Assembly (NCBI RefSeq): GCF_024494355.1
Contig: NZ_JAKNQY010000002.1
Span: forward strand, 1 to 64,000
Source: Pseudomonas sp. Q11
Lineage (GTDB): Bacteria > Pseudomonadota > Gammaproteobacteria > Pseudomonadales > Pseudomonadaceae
Direction of reading: 5' to 3'
DNA: 64,000 nucleotides
Part shown: piece after piece, positions 26,184-35,315 of the stretch
How positions within the stretch are numbered: the first letter of the stretch is position 1
Layout of the letters: every line of letters begins with the position of its first letter
Notes under the pieces: generated by a model
Database searches by the model: none
What the model saw: only the letters and a program-made list of their open reading frames with translations
What the model was told of the DNA's origin: nothing
Made by a program: the position numbers and the translations under genes

Positions 26184-27317
26184 TCAGTCCATGAATCCAG
26201 GCCAGACGACCCGCGGGATGAAGACCTCACTGCGCATCAACAGCCGAGCGGTTCGTAACAGGGTGGCACTCGTCACCGTGGGGTCGCGACCGTCGGGGGA
26301 AGATTCAAGGCCCAGTTCCAGAGTGAATTCGCCTGTCGGGTGTTCCACGCTGACGGTCTGTTTAAGCCCACCGGACACCTCGGCCAGTCCGTCAGCTACC
26401 GTGCCGGTAAGGACGCAGGCGGTGGCGACGGTGACAGCGGCCAGCACACCGATAGCGTCGTGGCATACATGGGGAATAAAGCAGCGAGTGACGATGCTGC
26501 CACCTTGTAGCGGGGAGGCAATCAGACACATTTTTGGGTAGTTGCGCGCGCTGACGTCTCCCAGCCCCATCAAGTCGCCGCACACCAGTCGCAAAGCTTC
26601 AAGCTGGGTCTTGAGCTCGTCGTCGGCGTTAAGCATTGAAGTGGGTTCTGAACCTGTGCGCCCTAGCGCGCTGGCGGGAATGAGGACCATTGGCATGCCA
26701 TTGTCAATGCAAGTCACGTCCAAGGAGACGCCGTCCGGTAATGTGATTCGATCGCGCCGATTGCCGGTAGGCAGTAAACCTGAACAGACCGATCCGGCGG
26801 TTTCAAGAAAGTTGATACCGATAGGAGCAGCCTGCCCCGGTACACCATCGATGCGTGTGGCGCCCGCATATTCGACGTGACGCGCGTCACCGGAACTCGG
26901 CGTTTGTACGGTGATGTCACACTGCATTCCGGTGTTGAGTGTGAGTACACGCAATGTTGTCACATCGCCTTGGGCTTTAACCAATCCGCGCTCCAGGGCA
27001 AACGGCACCACGGCAGCGAGCATGTTGCCGCAATTGGCCGTGGTGTCGACTCGATCGCTGTCGGGCTGGAGTTGTGCAAAGAGAAACTCCAGATTCACAC
27101 CCGGAACATTACTGATACCAACAATGCCCACTTTGCTCGTCAGCGGATGGGCGCCACCCATGCCGTCAATTTGTCGACGATCGGGGGAGCCCATGATGGC
27201 GAGCAGGACACGATCGCGGGTAGGGATATCGCCCGGCAGATCAGCCCGATCAAAAAAAGGTCCGCGTGAAGTACCTCCACGCATGAAAAGGCAAGGGATC
27301 GAAGTCTGAGTCATCAT
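26184..27317 (-). CDS. galD: 4-oxalomesaconate tautomerase (PrpF family)
   Basis: This 377-residue protein of the PrpF/diaminopimelate-epimerase-like fold isomerises 4-oxalomesaconate so that it can be hydrated. It matches GalD/LigU in IPCLFMRGGTSRGPFF, RDRVLLAIMGSPD, IDGMGGAHPLTSKV, CGNMLAAVVPFALERGLV, EYAGATRIDGVPG and SFIPH-like CFIPHVCHDAIGV. Two ATGs lie side by side at 27317 and 27314; either may be used. It heads the sub-cluster running to the hydrolase, with 513 gene-free bases upstream. Confidence 0.9.
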   Translation of the reverse strand: MMTQTSIPCLFMRGGTSRGPFFDRADLPGDIPTRDRVLLAIMGSPDRRQIDGMGGAHPLTSKVGIVGISNVPGVNLEFLFAQLQPDSDRVDTTANCGNMLAAVVPFALERGLVKAQGDVTTLRVLTLNTGMQCDITVQTPSSGDARHVEYAGATRIDGVPGQAAPIGINFLETAGSVCSGLLPTGNRRDRITLPDGVSLDVTCIDNGMPMVLIPASALGRTGSEPTSMLNADDELKTQLEALRLVCGDLMGLGDVSARNYPKMCLIASPLQGGSIVTRCFIPHVCHDAIGVLAAVTVATACVLTGTVADGLAEVSGGLKQTVSVEHPTGEFTLELGLESSPDGRDPTVTSATLLRTARLLMRSEVFIPRVVWPGFMD

Positions 27318-27830
27318 TGTGCTCGCAATCGTCGCTTCTTATTAGTCAGGATGCAGAGGTGTTTAATTACCGCCGTCCCGTTAAATCATGATAGGTAGCC
27401 CTACCAAGTCCAGCAATGCGATCCGGAACATGACTGTTATCGAATAAAAGCATCGCTCAATTTGCTACTAGCATTGAGTGCACGAGTCGTCGCGGTATGA
27501 ATGGCATTAGCTGCCCCATACAGATCTGGTCATGCGAATTCCCATTGCACGTCGAGTCAAAACGCCAGTCCGAAGTGTCGGTTGTTGTCAAACTGCTATT
27601 CGGAGTAAATCGACTCATCCAAGCCGACGATGTTATTGGTAATAACTGCCTGCTCGGCTTGGAACCCTTTGTGTACTCCAGTTTTTCGGGAGTGCCCGAT
27701 TCAATGAGTTATATAAAAGTCTCTTGGATGAAGTTTATAGACAAGCAAGCTCGCATTGCAGTGAGTGTTAGTTTAAGTTTAATTTTAATGCGGCCCCGGC
27801 ATTAACCAGGGTCGGTTTAACAAACGTGTT
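27318..27830. other. Intergenic stretch between galD and galC
   Basis: No convincing gene on either strand in about 510 bases that look AT-richer than their neighbours. A short plus-strand frame (27497-27805) has no recognisable domain or ribosome binding site. The stretch must hold the galD promoter. Confidence 0.45.
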
Positions 27831-28541
27831 TTAGCCAGCGTTTTGATCTTGGTATTGAAGCAGGTCGTCGTAATAGACGAGTCCATGTGCCTGCAAGGTT
27901 GGGCGCATATCATAGATGTCCAGCCCAAGCTCGCCGCTGGCTAGCCGATTACGCTTGCCAATCTCCAGTGCTTCACGTTGCTTGGCTGCGGCGAGCACTT
28001 TCTCCACGTTTGAATGGGGCACTACGACAACACCGTCATCGTCAGCCACGATTGCGTCGCCGGCAACGATGTAAGCGCCGGCGCAGACGATTGGAACATT
28101 GACCGACCCCAGGGTAGCCTTGATCGTGCCCTTGGCACTGATCGCTCGCGACCAGACAGGAAAACCCATTTGGGTTAGCGTGGACACGTCTCGACAGCCT
28201 GCATCTATGATCAAGCCCCTCACGCCCCTGGCCATGAGCGAGGTCGCAAGCAGGTCCCCAAACATACCGTCTTGGTTTTCCGAGGTGCAGCCCACCACCA
28301 AGATGTCTCCAGGTTTGCACATCTCCACCGCCACGTGCAGCATCCAGTTATCACCGGGTTGAGCAAGGACAGTCACCGCCGGACCAGCAATCGCCGCGCC
28401 CTTGTAGATTGGATGCATGTAGGTCTGCAGCAGCCCGCTACGGCCCTGAGCTTCATGGACTGTTGCCACTCCCAATGCCGCCAGTTCCTCGCCGATTTGC
28501 GGGGAGAATCGCGGTAAATTTCGAATTGCGACCCCGCTCAT
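27831..28541 (-). CDS. galC: 4-carboxy-4-hydroxy-2-oxoadipate aldolase
   Basis: This 236-residue class II aldolase of the RraA-like (HMG/CHA aldolase) family splits 4-carboxy-4-hydroxy-2-oxoadipate to pyruvate and oxaloacetate. The family residues lie in [38 protein letters not shown] (Arg and Asp for metal and substrate) and [16 protein letters not shown] chose the ATG at 28541 because it gives the standard N-terminus [11 protein letters not shown] and overlaps the galB stop by 4 bases. Confidence 0.92.
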   Translation of the reverse strand: MSGVAIRNLPRFSPQIGEELAALGVATVHEAQGRSGLLQTYMHPIYKGAAIAGPAVTVLAQPGDNWMLHVAVEMCKPGDILVVGCTSENQDGMFGDLLATSLMARGVRGLIIDAGCRDVSTLTQMGFPVWSRAISAKGTIKATLGSVNVPIVCAGAYIVAGDAIVADDDGVVVVPHSNVEKVLAAAKQREALEIGKRNRLASGELGLDIYDMRPTLQAHGLVYYDDLLQYQDQNAG

Positions 28542-29272
28542 GACAAGTCTCCAGTTACACGTGGGAAGATGCTCTGATAGCCCTCTGCATAAATGATGTC
28601 GCGCTGGGCCGTGATTCCGATATTCCGCTTGGCTTGAACACCACGTTGTAAAGCTACACGGGTGTAGTACTCCCAGAGATGCTCCTGCCCGGCCATGCAT
28701 TTGATGGCGGCCAGCTTTTGCTCCCACACGGGCGTGATGTCTAGCAGTACGTCGGGTTTCCATTCGCACTGTTCCGGTTGATGCGGTTCGAAGCTGTAAA
28801 CCGGTGGGGCGCCAACGATTTTTTCCCCGGGCCGATAGCCCTCGGCTTGGGCAATGATGCGCGCTTCCTGGGTGAGGTGCGTCGCCAATGGATGGTCGTA
28901 GTTGTAGGGGTCCTTGAGAGAGTGGCTCAATGTAAATGCCGGCTGCACCCGTCGAAATACATCAGCCAGACGGAACAACACTTCTTTGTCCGCTCTCATT
29001 GGATAATCACCAATGTCGAAAAACTCGATACTGGCGCCAAGGATGTCTGCTGCAGCCTGGGCTTCGGCCCGACGTCCAGCCTTGACTTTATCTTCTGTCA
29101 TTTCACCTTTGCGCCACATCTTTGCCGACTCGCCCCTTTCGCCAAAGGACAGGCATACGATGTGAACTTTGTAGCCTTGCTGGGTATGCAGCGCAATCGC
29201 ACCAGCGGCGCGCCATACAAAATCGGCCGAATGTGCGCTCACCACCAGTGCGGATTTTTGTTCGTTTGACAT
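28538..29272 (-). CDS. galB: 4-oxalomesaconate hydratase (GalB type)
   Basis: This 244-residue protein of the PIG-L/LmbE zinc fold hydrates 4-oxalomesaconate to 4-carboxy-4-hydroxy-2-oxoadipate. Its N-terminus [16 protein letters not shown] and the later [16 protein letters not shown] match GalB of P. putida. It is unrelated in fold to the amidohydrolase LigJ used by sphingomonads for the same step. It is coupled to galC and lies downstream of the porin gene. Confidence 0.9.
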   Translation of the reverse strand: MSNEQKSALVVSAHSADFVWRAAGAIALHTQQGYKVHIVCLSFGERGESAKMWRKGEMTEDKVKAGRRAEAQAAADILGASIEFFDIGDYPMRADKEVLFRLADVFRRVQPAFTLSHSLKDPYNYDHPLATHLTQEARIIAQAEGYRPGEKIVGAPPVYSFEPHQPEQCEWKPDVLLDITPVWEQKLAAIKCMAGQEHLWEYYTRVALQRGVQAKRNIGITAQRDIIYAEGYQSIFPRVTGDLS

Positions 29273-29298
29273 GTTGGAGTACCTTTGTCTTTCAATAA

Positions 29299-30192
29299 TC
29301 AGAAGAAGTAGCCAATACGCACAAAGCCTGAGTAATCGAACTTGTAGCCACCATCCACTTGCAGGTCGCGAGTAAGCTCGGAATACAGCTGCACGTCTGG
29401 CCTGATCCAGTAACCCAATCCGGCTCGCGCGCGGGTAGAGTCCGAACGTCTCCCGGTATCAATGCCATCCAAGGTCGAATCACCTCCCCAGGTTCGGGTC
29501 AACCCAATAGAAGTGGTGACCGTGTTGGCGAAGGTGTAACTGAGCCACGGTTGCAGGGTGTAGACAGGATCTTGCTTGAACGTGCGATTGACGGGGGTTG
29601 ATTCCGTATTGTCGCCGTACCAACTGACGTCGCCGGTCAGCTCAGCGCGCCAGGCGCCGAAGCTATGGACATAGCCGGCTTGCAGGGCGGCGGAATAGCG
29701 GTTGTTTCCCATGTTTACTTTGCTGTCGTGGTCATAGCTGCCCTGCGGCAAAAATAGGTAGCCGGTGATCCCCAGATAACGTTTATTTACCGTGTCGTTG
29801 AGAGGCCACGCTGTCACCGCCACGAATGGATCGGCCAGGCCTGAATCATCGCCAACATGGTTGCCGCTCACTTTCAGTTTTTGTGAACCGAAAGGCAGCC
29901 CGAGTTGCACCTGAACTCTCGTCTGGTCGATATCAATCATGTGGAACAGCCGAATCAGTCCAGTCCGGGTATCCAGTTGCGTGCCGTGGTCCAGGGTCGC
30001 GCCTTTTTCCGGGTGGTATTCAGTTGCCCGCCCACCTCCCAGATACAGCATTGCGATGCTGCTACCAGCCGGGGCGGGCAGGTAAGCACCGGGCGAGACG
30101 TCCAGCGCCCAGGCTTCTGAAAAACCGCCAAGCGAAGCGAATGCTCCGACGGGAATAGCGGCGTTGCGTATACAGCGAGGTAAAAAAATCAT
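29299..30192 (-). CDS. Outer-membrane channel-like protein (Phenol_MetA_deg type)
   Basis: This 297-residue exported protein has an N-terminal signal (IPVGAFASLGGFSEAWA), then alternating amphipathic strands (RVQVQLGLPFGS, ITGYLFLPQGSYDHD, YSAALQAGYVHSFG) and a terminal aromatic residue (FVRIGYFF). That is the pattern of an outer-membrane beta-barrel. It resembles the 'meta-pathway of phenol degradation' family found beside aromatic catabolic genes and probably helps substrate entry. I chose the ATG at 30192; the longer start adds a basic stretch before the signal. Confidence 0.8.
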   Translation of the reverse strand: MIFLPRCIRNAAIPVGAFASLGGFSEAWALDVSPGAYLPAPAGSSIAMLYLGGGRATEYHPEKGATLDHGTQLDTRTGLIRLFHMIDIDQTRVQVQLGLPFGSQKLKVSGNHVGDDSGLADPFVAVTAWPLNDTVNKRYLGITGYLFLPQGSYDHDSKVNMGNNRYSAALQAGYVHSFGAWRAELTGDVSWYGDNTESTPVNRTFKQDPVYTLQPWLSYTFANTVTTSIGLTRTWGGDSTLDGIDTGRRSDSTRARAGLGYWIRPDVQLYSELTRDLQVDGGYKFDYSGFVRIGYFF

Positions 30193-30315
30193 GCGTTGTC
30201 TCCGTTGTTGTTTTTGTTCGGAATACACGATCATTATTCTGGTGACTGTTACGAGTCAGACCATTAAGAAAAAGGCAGTGCCGGTGAGTGAGCGGGGTCA
30301 CTCGCCGGCTCCGGG

Positions 30316-31272
30316 TTAAAGGTCGAGAACCAACCGCTTGCTTTTGGCGCGTGAACAGCAAGGCGTGAATTGGTCGTTTGAGGTTTTTTCGCGATCACTC
30401 AGGTAGTAGTCCCGATGATCAGGAACCCCATCCAGCACCTTCGTCACACATGTGCCGCAGATGCCCTGTTGACAGGAAACCGGGATCTCGATACCCACCG
30501 CCAGCAACACATCCGTGACCGTTTGCTGAGGGCCGACTTCAAGAACCTGGCCGGTGCTTGCTACTTGGATCTCGAACTGATCACTGTTTTGTTCTTCGCC
30601 ACTAGCGGGCGCGCTAAAATATTCACGGTGCAGATTTGCCTCTGGCCAATGCAGTTCGCGTGCGACGCCGAGGACGAAATCCATGAACCCACCGGGGCCG
30701 CAAATGTAGAGATGCTTGTGCGGCTGCGGATGACTGAGCAACTCTCTGACGTCCAGGCGCGCCTGACCGCCATCGTCATCGAATTGGCATCGGCTGCTGC
30801 TGCTGTAGGACGACGCTTCGACTCGCTTGACGAATGCAGCGCTGGCGGCGCTCCGGGCGAAGTAGAAGAGGGAAAACGACTGCCCCTGATCACTCAAGAC
30901 TTCAGCCATGCTGAGGATGGGAGTGATGCCGATACCGCCAGCGAATAACAGGGAATGAGCGGCCTCCGGTTCCAGCTCGAACAGGTTGCGTGGTTCGCTG
31001 ATCCACACCGTTTGACCAACGTGCAAATCCTCATGCATGCCTTTGGAGCCGCCGCGGGAGTCTGTGGTTTGCAATACACCCAACTGATAGCGATGGCGTT
31101 CTTGCGGGTGGTTGCAGAGCGAGTACTGGCGAATCAGTCCAGGCCGGACTTGTACGTCGATGTGCGAGCCCGCCGTGAAGGGTGGCAACGCACTACCATC
31201 AGGGTGCTGGAACTCGAACAGAAAAATATTATCGGCTTCAAGCTCCTTGCGGGTAAGGGTGACCTCAAACAT
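30316..31272 (-). CDS. VanB-type oxidoreductase (FMN, NAD, 2Fe-2S)
   Basis: This 318-residue reductase passes electrons from NAD(P)H to the Rieske oxygenase next door. Domains in order are an FMN-binding barrel (RQYSLCNHP near residue 50), a nucleotide-binding domain (LLFAGGIGITPILSM near 110; YICGPGGFMD near 200) and a C-terminal plant-type ferredoxin with the cluster motif CQQGICGTC and a distal Cys. This is the phthalate-dioxygenase-reductase/VanB arrangement. The ATG at 31272 overlaps the oxygenase stop by 8 bases. Confidence 0.92.
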   Translation of the reverse strand: MFEVTLTRKELEADNIFLFEFQHPDGSALPPFTAGSHIDVQVRPGLIRQYSLCNHPQERHRYQLGVLQTTDSRGGSKGMHEDLHVGQTVWISEPRNLFELEPEAAHSLLFAGGIGITPILSMAEVLSDQGQSFSLFYFARSAASAAFVKRVEASSYSSSSRCQFDDDGGQARLDVRELLSHPQPHKHLYICGPGGFMDFVLGVARELHWPEANLHREYFSAPASGEEQNSDQFEIQVASTGQVLEVGPQQTVTDVLLAVGIEIPVSCQQGICGTCVTKVLDGVPDHRDYYLSDREKTSNDQFTPCCSRAKSKRLVLDL

Positions 31273-32602
31273 CACGACCTCCGCTGGTTTCAGGTGCGAA
31301 CAGGTGGTCCTCGGAGTGGAGCGTGCAAAACGCTTCCTGGCTGGTATTAGGGTCAATGACGCCTGTGATCACCACCATGTCTTTGAAGTTGTTTTCTTCG
31401 ATCGTGCGCACCACGCCGCGTGGATCCTTGCCTTCGAGTACATCGCGGGCGCCCTCGTCAAGCATCCGGCGTGCGCGCATGATCGCCACGTCCGTTGCGC
31501 CCAAATGCTCATGGGTATGATCGTGGATGACGCCTTGGGATTGGGTGATTGCAATATCGTGCACAGAGAAACATTCGCCCATGCCCAAGTAGGCAGCTTC
31601 TTTCATCGAATCGCGATCTTGCATAAAGAGCGGGTCATCGGCACGCAGCATGCGGTCGTGCTCATCTTTTTCGGCCTGGTATTGCTTCTCCAGACTTTCC
31701 TTATCGAGTTGTCCGCTGCGGTGATAGATGAATTCCCAACGCCAGTGTGCGTGGTCGTCGATCGGCACGTCCCACAACATGGTGAGCCCGCCATCTCCCA
31801 GGTAACCTTCAAATCCACCGACCGCACAAGCGTTAGGCATGACGTAATTCGTGATTCGGATTGAGGTGTCGCGGGTTTCGCCAATGGCGCGCTTGGTATA
31901 AAGACGAACGCCGAACCGGGTGTCTTCGATGCTGATGATCGGACGCGCTTTGTTTGAAAATACACCCCAGCGCGCCTGCATGGTTTCGTCGGCCAGATTC
32001 ACCTGGTGCAGATAGGAGGTGTGCACCGGGTCAATGTTGCCTTCACTGGCTTGCAGCCAGTTGCAGTCACCCCGCCAACGGCAGGTATAACGGTGTTCAT
32101 CACCGCCTGCGAGCGCCGGATAGTTAGGAAAAATCGGCGGCTCGCCAGGCCCCATGTAGACCCAAAACGCACCGGCTGCTTCATGCAATGGATAGGAGTG
32201 AGTGCGTACCTTGTCCTTCGCAGTGGCGGAATGTTCCGCCGGTTGATCAAGGCATTTGCCTTTCCCGTCGAACAGCCAGCCGTGATATGGACAGCGCAGA
32301 CCGCCATCTTCGATACGACCCAAAGCCAGGTCTGCGCAGCGGTGCGCACACTTGCGATTGATCAGGCCGACTTCACCTTTATCATCGCGAAACAGCACCA
32401 GGTCTTCGCCCATGATCCGCACAGGGAAAGGCGCCGAGCCGGGTGGTACGGCATCAGCCAGAGCAACGGGCTGCCAGTAGCGGCGCAGGAGTTCGCCGGC
32501 CGGTGTTCCGCGGTTGGTGCGGGTGAGATATTGGTAGCGTCCAGGGCCGCGCTCGTCGGGAATGCTGTCTTGAACCACAGGGATCAGGCTTGTCTGGTCC
32601 AT
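31265..32602 (-). CDS. Rieske non-heme iron oxygenase, large subunit
   Basis: This 445-residue oxygenase has the Rieske ligands Cys85-His87 and Cys104-His107, and the mononuclear iron ligands His194 and His199 with bridging Asp191 (EGNIDPVHTSYLH). Its start (GTPAGELLRRYWQPVA) and length place it with the phthalate 4,5-dioxygenase/phenoxybenzoate dioxygenase/LigX-type O-demethylase group. No dihydrodiol dehydrogenase is encoded nearby. A reaction giving protocatechuate or gallate directly (O-demethylation or angular attack on an ether) is therefore more likely than cis-dihydroxylation (inference). It is first in the minus-strand operon, divergent from lysR. Confidence 0.9.
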   Translation of the reverse strand: MDQTSLIPVVQDSIPDERGPGRYQYLTRTNRGTPAGELLRRYWQPVALADAVPPGSAPFPVRIMGEDLVLFRDDKGEVGLINRKCAHRCADLALGRIEDGGLRCPYHGWLFDGKGKCLDQPAEHSATAKDKVRTHSYPLHEAAGAFWVYMGPGEPPIFPNYPALAGGDEHRYTCRWRGDCNWLQASEGNIDPVHTSYLHQVNLADETMQARWGVFSNKARPIISIEDTRFGVRLYTKRAIGETRDTSIRITNYVMPNACAVGGFEGYLGDGGLTMLWDVPIDDHAHWRWEFIYHRSGQLDKESLEKQYQAEKDEHDRMLRADDPLFMQDRDSMKEAAYLGMGECFSVHDIAITQSQGVIHDHTHEHLGATDVAIMRARRMLDEGARDVLEGKDPRGVVRTIEENNFKDMVVITGVIDPNTSQEAFCTLHSEDHLFAPETSGGRDV

Positions 32603-32819
32603 CTTTTAAATCCTGTTCTTGAAGTACCGAACTACCGGGAGGAGTGAACCTGCGCAGGCGGACGGTTACGTTTTTATTGGAGGCCCATTAGTCATGAGCT
32701 GGGGTCAACAGTGAGGGCTAGCGGCGGAGTCGATCAATGACGCACCGCCACTAGCAGTTATGCAAAATTTCGATAACGCTGTTCGCTAGTGCTTGTAGTT
32801 GTGATACCAGCCGGTGGGG

Positions 32820-32840
32820 TGCATTCTGCTAAGTAATGCA
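32820..32840. promoter_or_regulatory. Candidate LysR operator
   Basis: TGCATT-N9-AATGCA is a perfect 6-bp inverted repeat containing a T-N11-A core (TTCTGCTAAGTAA). It lies 46 bases before the LysR start, between the divergent oxygenase and lysR genes, which is the usual place for an autoregulatory LysR site. Confidence 0.5.
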
Positions 32841-32885
32841 ACGGCACAATCAGCCAACCCTAACAACTAAAAAAACGGGATTGGA

Positions 32886-33830
32886 ATGGACATCAAACAG
32901 CTTGAATATTTCAGTCAGGTCGCGGAACTGGGTAGTTTCAGTAAGGCATCGGCTTTTCTCGATATCGCTCAACCGGCACTGAGCCGTCAGATCCGCCAGT
33001 TGGAAATCGAACTGCGCACGTCACTGTTCGAGCGCACAGGTCGTGGCGTTACGCTCACGGCGGCGGGCACCCGTTTGCTCAAACATTCGCGAGGCATTCT
33101 TCGGCAAATCGATCTGGCTCGAGCCGACATTGATCAACACCGAAATGTCGCCGAAGGGCGTTTGGTTCTGGGCTGGCCACCCAGTTTGGGGCGCACCGCT
33201 ACGGTTCCATTGGTAGAGGCGTTCCGTGAACAGTTTCCTGGTGTGACGCTGTGCCTGGTGGAGGGGCTGTCGACCCATATTCTCGAGTGGTTGGGTATTG
33301 GCCGACTCGATTGCGGAGTGGTCTATAACACCATGCCTACGGCGAATGTGGATCTCCTGCCTCTGGCGGAAGAGCCACTGTTTCTGATCTCGCCGCGCAC
33401 CCCAGACGACGATGTCACGATTGGCGGATCTATCAGCCTTGAAGCGCTCGCCGAGCTGCAATTCATCATCCCGGGACGACCGAACAATATTCGTCTCTTG
33501 CTTGAGCAGTCCCTGGCGACGGTGGAGCGAAAAATCAAAGTTCGTTACGAGATAGAGAGCATCCCGGCCATCCACGAGCTGGTGCGGCGGGGACACGGCC
33601 ACGCACTCCTGCCAATGAACGCCATCGGTGATGATAACTGTCACCTCGACAAACTTCTGAGTGTTCGGGCGATAGAGCCGGAACTGGCCACCAGTCTTTG
33701 GTTGGCCACTTCGACTCATCGGCCATGTAACCTGTTAACCCAGCAAGCATTAGGACTTATCGACTCAGTGATTCGTGAAGAAATCCGACAAAGGTCCATC
33801 GCCGTGCGCTCACTGATGCTACCCGTCTGA
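32886..33830 (+). CDS. LysR-family regulator of the island
   Basis: This 314-residue regulator has an N-terminal winged helix (MDIKQLEYFSQVAELGSFSKASAFLDIAQPALSRQIRQLE) and a substrate-binding effector domain. The protein resembles the GalR/Nac-like branch of LysR regulators of aromatic catabolism. It is the only regulator in the island and is divergent from the oxygenase operon. It is the likely activator of the minus-strand catabolic genes; the effector may be a pathway intermediate. Confidence 0.9.
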   Translation: MDIKQLEYFSQVAELGSFSKASAFLDIAQPALSRQIRQLEIELRTSLFERTGRGVTLTAAGTRLLKHSRGILRQIDLARADIDQHRNVAEGRLVLGWPPSLGRTATVPLVEAFREQFPGVTLCLVEGLSTHILEWLGIGRLDCGVVYNTMPTANVDLLPLAEEPLFLISPRTPDDDVTIGGSISLEALAELQFIIPGRPNNIRLLLEQSLATVERKIKVRYEIESIPAIHELVRRGHGHALLPMNAIGDDNCHLDKLLSVRAIEPELATSLWLATSTHRPCNLLTQQALGLIDSVIREEIRQRSIAVRSLMLPV

Positions 33831-34098
33831 GCGATGCTTTTATTCGATAACAGTCATGCGCCAGATCGCATTGCTAGTGTCCATTGGCCTCCCTACCATC
33901 GCTTCACAGGACGGCGGTTACATGCCGTTACGCTCTGACCAATAAGACCTTTTTGCCTTCGATTCGGCATGAGCGAAGTATCAAGCTTGCTGGGGGTATA
34001 CCGGCATGATTGCGCCCTAAAAAATTACACTAACGACTATCCGGTTTCGGCTTAGTTACCTTGCTGTCGCCTCACCATAAAAATAAAAGAGAGGGAAC

Positions 34099-35286
34099 AT
34101 GAACAATACGTTCAGGCATTACGTCGTCCGGACTTTGGCAGGTTGTATGGGAGGCTTGGTGTTAGGCGCTCCAGCGATAACACAGGCTTCCAACGGTCTA
34201 TATACCGATGGGCAAGGGTTGAAAAGTGTGACGATGGGCGGGGCTGCAATTGCATTGCCACAAGACTCCATGGCCGCTGCTTCTAACCCGGCAGGCATGG
34301 CTTATGTAGGTAATAGAGTTGACGGGGACATTCAACTGTTCATCGGCAGCAATGAGGCGACTTACGGCTCCCCGGACAATCGTCTGCGCGGCCATAAAAC
34401 AGTCCCTATTCCCGAGTTTGGTTTCAATTACGACCTTTCACCGAAGTTAAGCGTTGGTGTGTCCTCAATTGGTGCAGGTGTGGGCTGGGACTACGATGGC
34501 CCGTTGTTTCAGAATCAGGGGTTGCCACGGTTTCAGGCGATGCTTAAACAGGTCGGCGTTGCACCGACATTGGCGTACAAAGTGACTGACAACTTTTCGG
34601 TAGGTGTTTCAATTACTGCGGCCTACCAGTCACTGTTTGTGCGAGGCGCTGCGTTGCCGACACCTGCTGGTCCAGCCATATTGCCAAACCACGGCACCCA
34701 AGGCGCTTGGAGTTATGGGGTCCGCCTAGGTGCATTGTGGACTCCCATTGCTCCTCTGACACTGGGTGTTTCCTATATCAGTAAACAGAAAGCCAGCAGC
34801 TTCGACGGCTACAAGGATGATCTATTGGCGGTCTCCGACGGCAAGCTCGATAGTCCCGAGATTCTCGGTGCCGGATTGGCTTGGCGACCCACCGACAAAC
34901 TGACAGTTGCATTCGATTACAGGTTGATTCGCTGGTCAGAGGTCGAAGCATTGAACAGTGACCAGACCTTCGGTTGGCGCGATCAGCACAACATGCGCCT
35001 GGGGTTGGCCTATCAACTCAATGATCAGTGGACGGTTCGTACGGGCATCAATTACGCCAACCGTCAGTACGCCAGTGATTCGCTCGTCGCCAACATTCTG
35101 ATCCCCGGGCTGCTGCACAAGTCCTACAGCGCTGGCGTGACACGCACGATAGGCGATAGCGGGGAGGCGACCTTTGGATTGGTCAAGGACATCAGTGAAC
35201 ACGTTACTGGCACCGGCAAAAGCAGCGGTTCGACCATCGACGTCAAGTACGGCTATGTCGTGATGGGTTATGGCTACAAATTCTGA
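34099..35286 (+). CDS. OmpP1/FadL-family outer-membrane transporter
   Basis: This 395-residue exported beta-barrel protein has a signal peptide (residues 1-31) and the FadL start NGLYTDGQGLKSVTMGGAAIA, with the DSMAAASNPAGMAYVGNR hatch segment and a C-terminal aromatic strand (YVVMGYGYKF). Relatives such as TodX import hydrophobic aromatics. AGAGAGGG precedes the ATG. It begins a plus-strand run with an aldehyde dehydrogenase and a GMC oxidoreductase. Confidence 0.9.
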   Translation: MNNTFRHYVVRTLAGCMGGLVLGAPAITQASNGLYTDGQGLKSVTMGGAAIALPQDSMAAASNPAGMAYVGNRVDGDIQLFIGSNEATYGSPDNRLRGHKTVPIPEFGFNYDLSPKLSVGVSSIGAGVGWDYDGPLFQNQGLPRFQAMLKQVGVAPTLAYKVTDNFSVGVSITAAYQSLFVRGAALPTPAGPAILPNHGTQGAWSYGVRLGALWTPIAPLTLGVSYISKQKASSFDGYKDDLLAVSDGKLDSPEILGAGLAWRPTDKLTVAFDYRLIRWSEVEALNSDQTFGWRDQHNMRLGLAYQLNDQWTVRTGINYANRQYASDSLVANILIPGLLHKSYSAGVTRTIGDSGEATFGLVKDISEHVTGTGKSSGSTIDVKYGYVVMGYGYKF

Positions 35287-35315
35287 ACAACCATCGCTAA
35301 TTACCGGGAGTTGCC

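Noticed and set aside
27497-27805. A 102-residue plus-strand frame in the galD-galC spacer
   Set aside because: No ribosome binding site, no domain, poor codon pattern.
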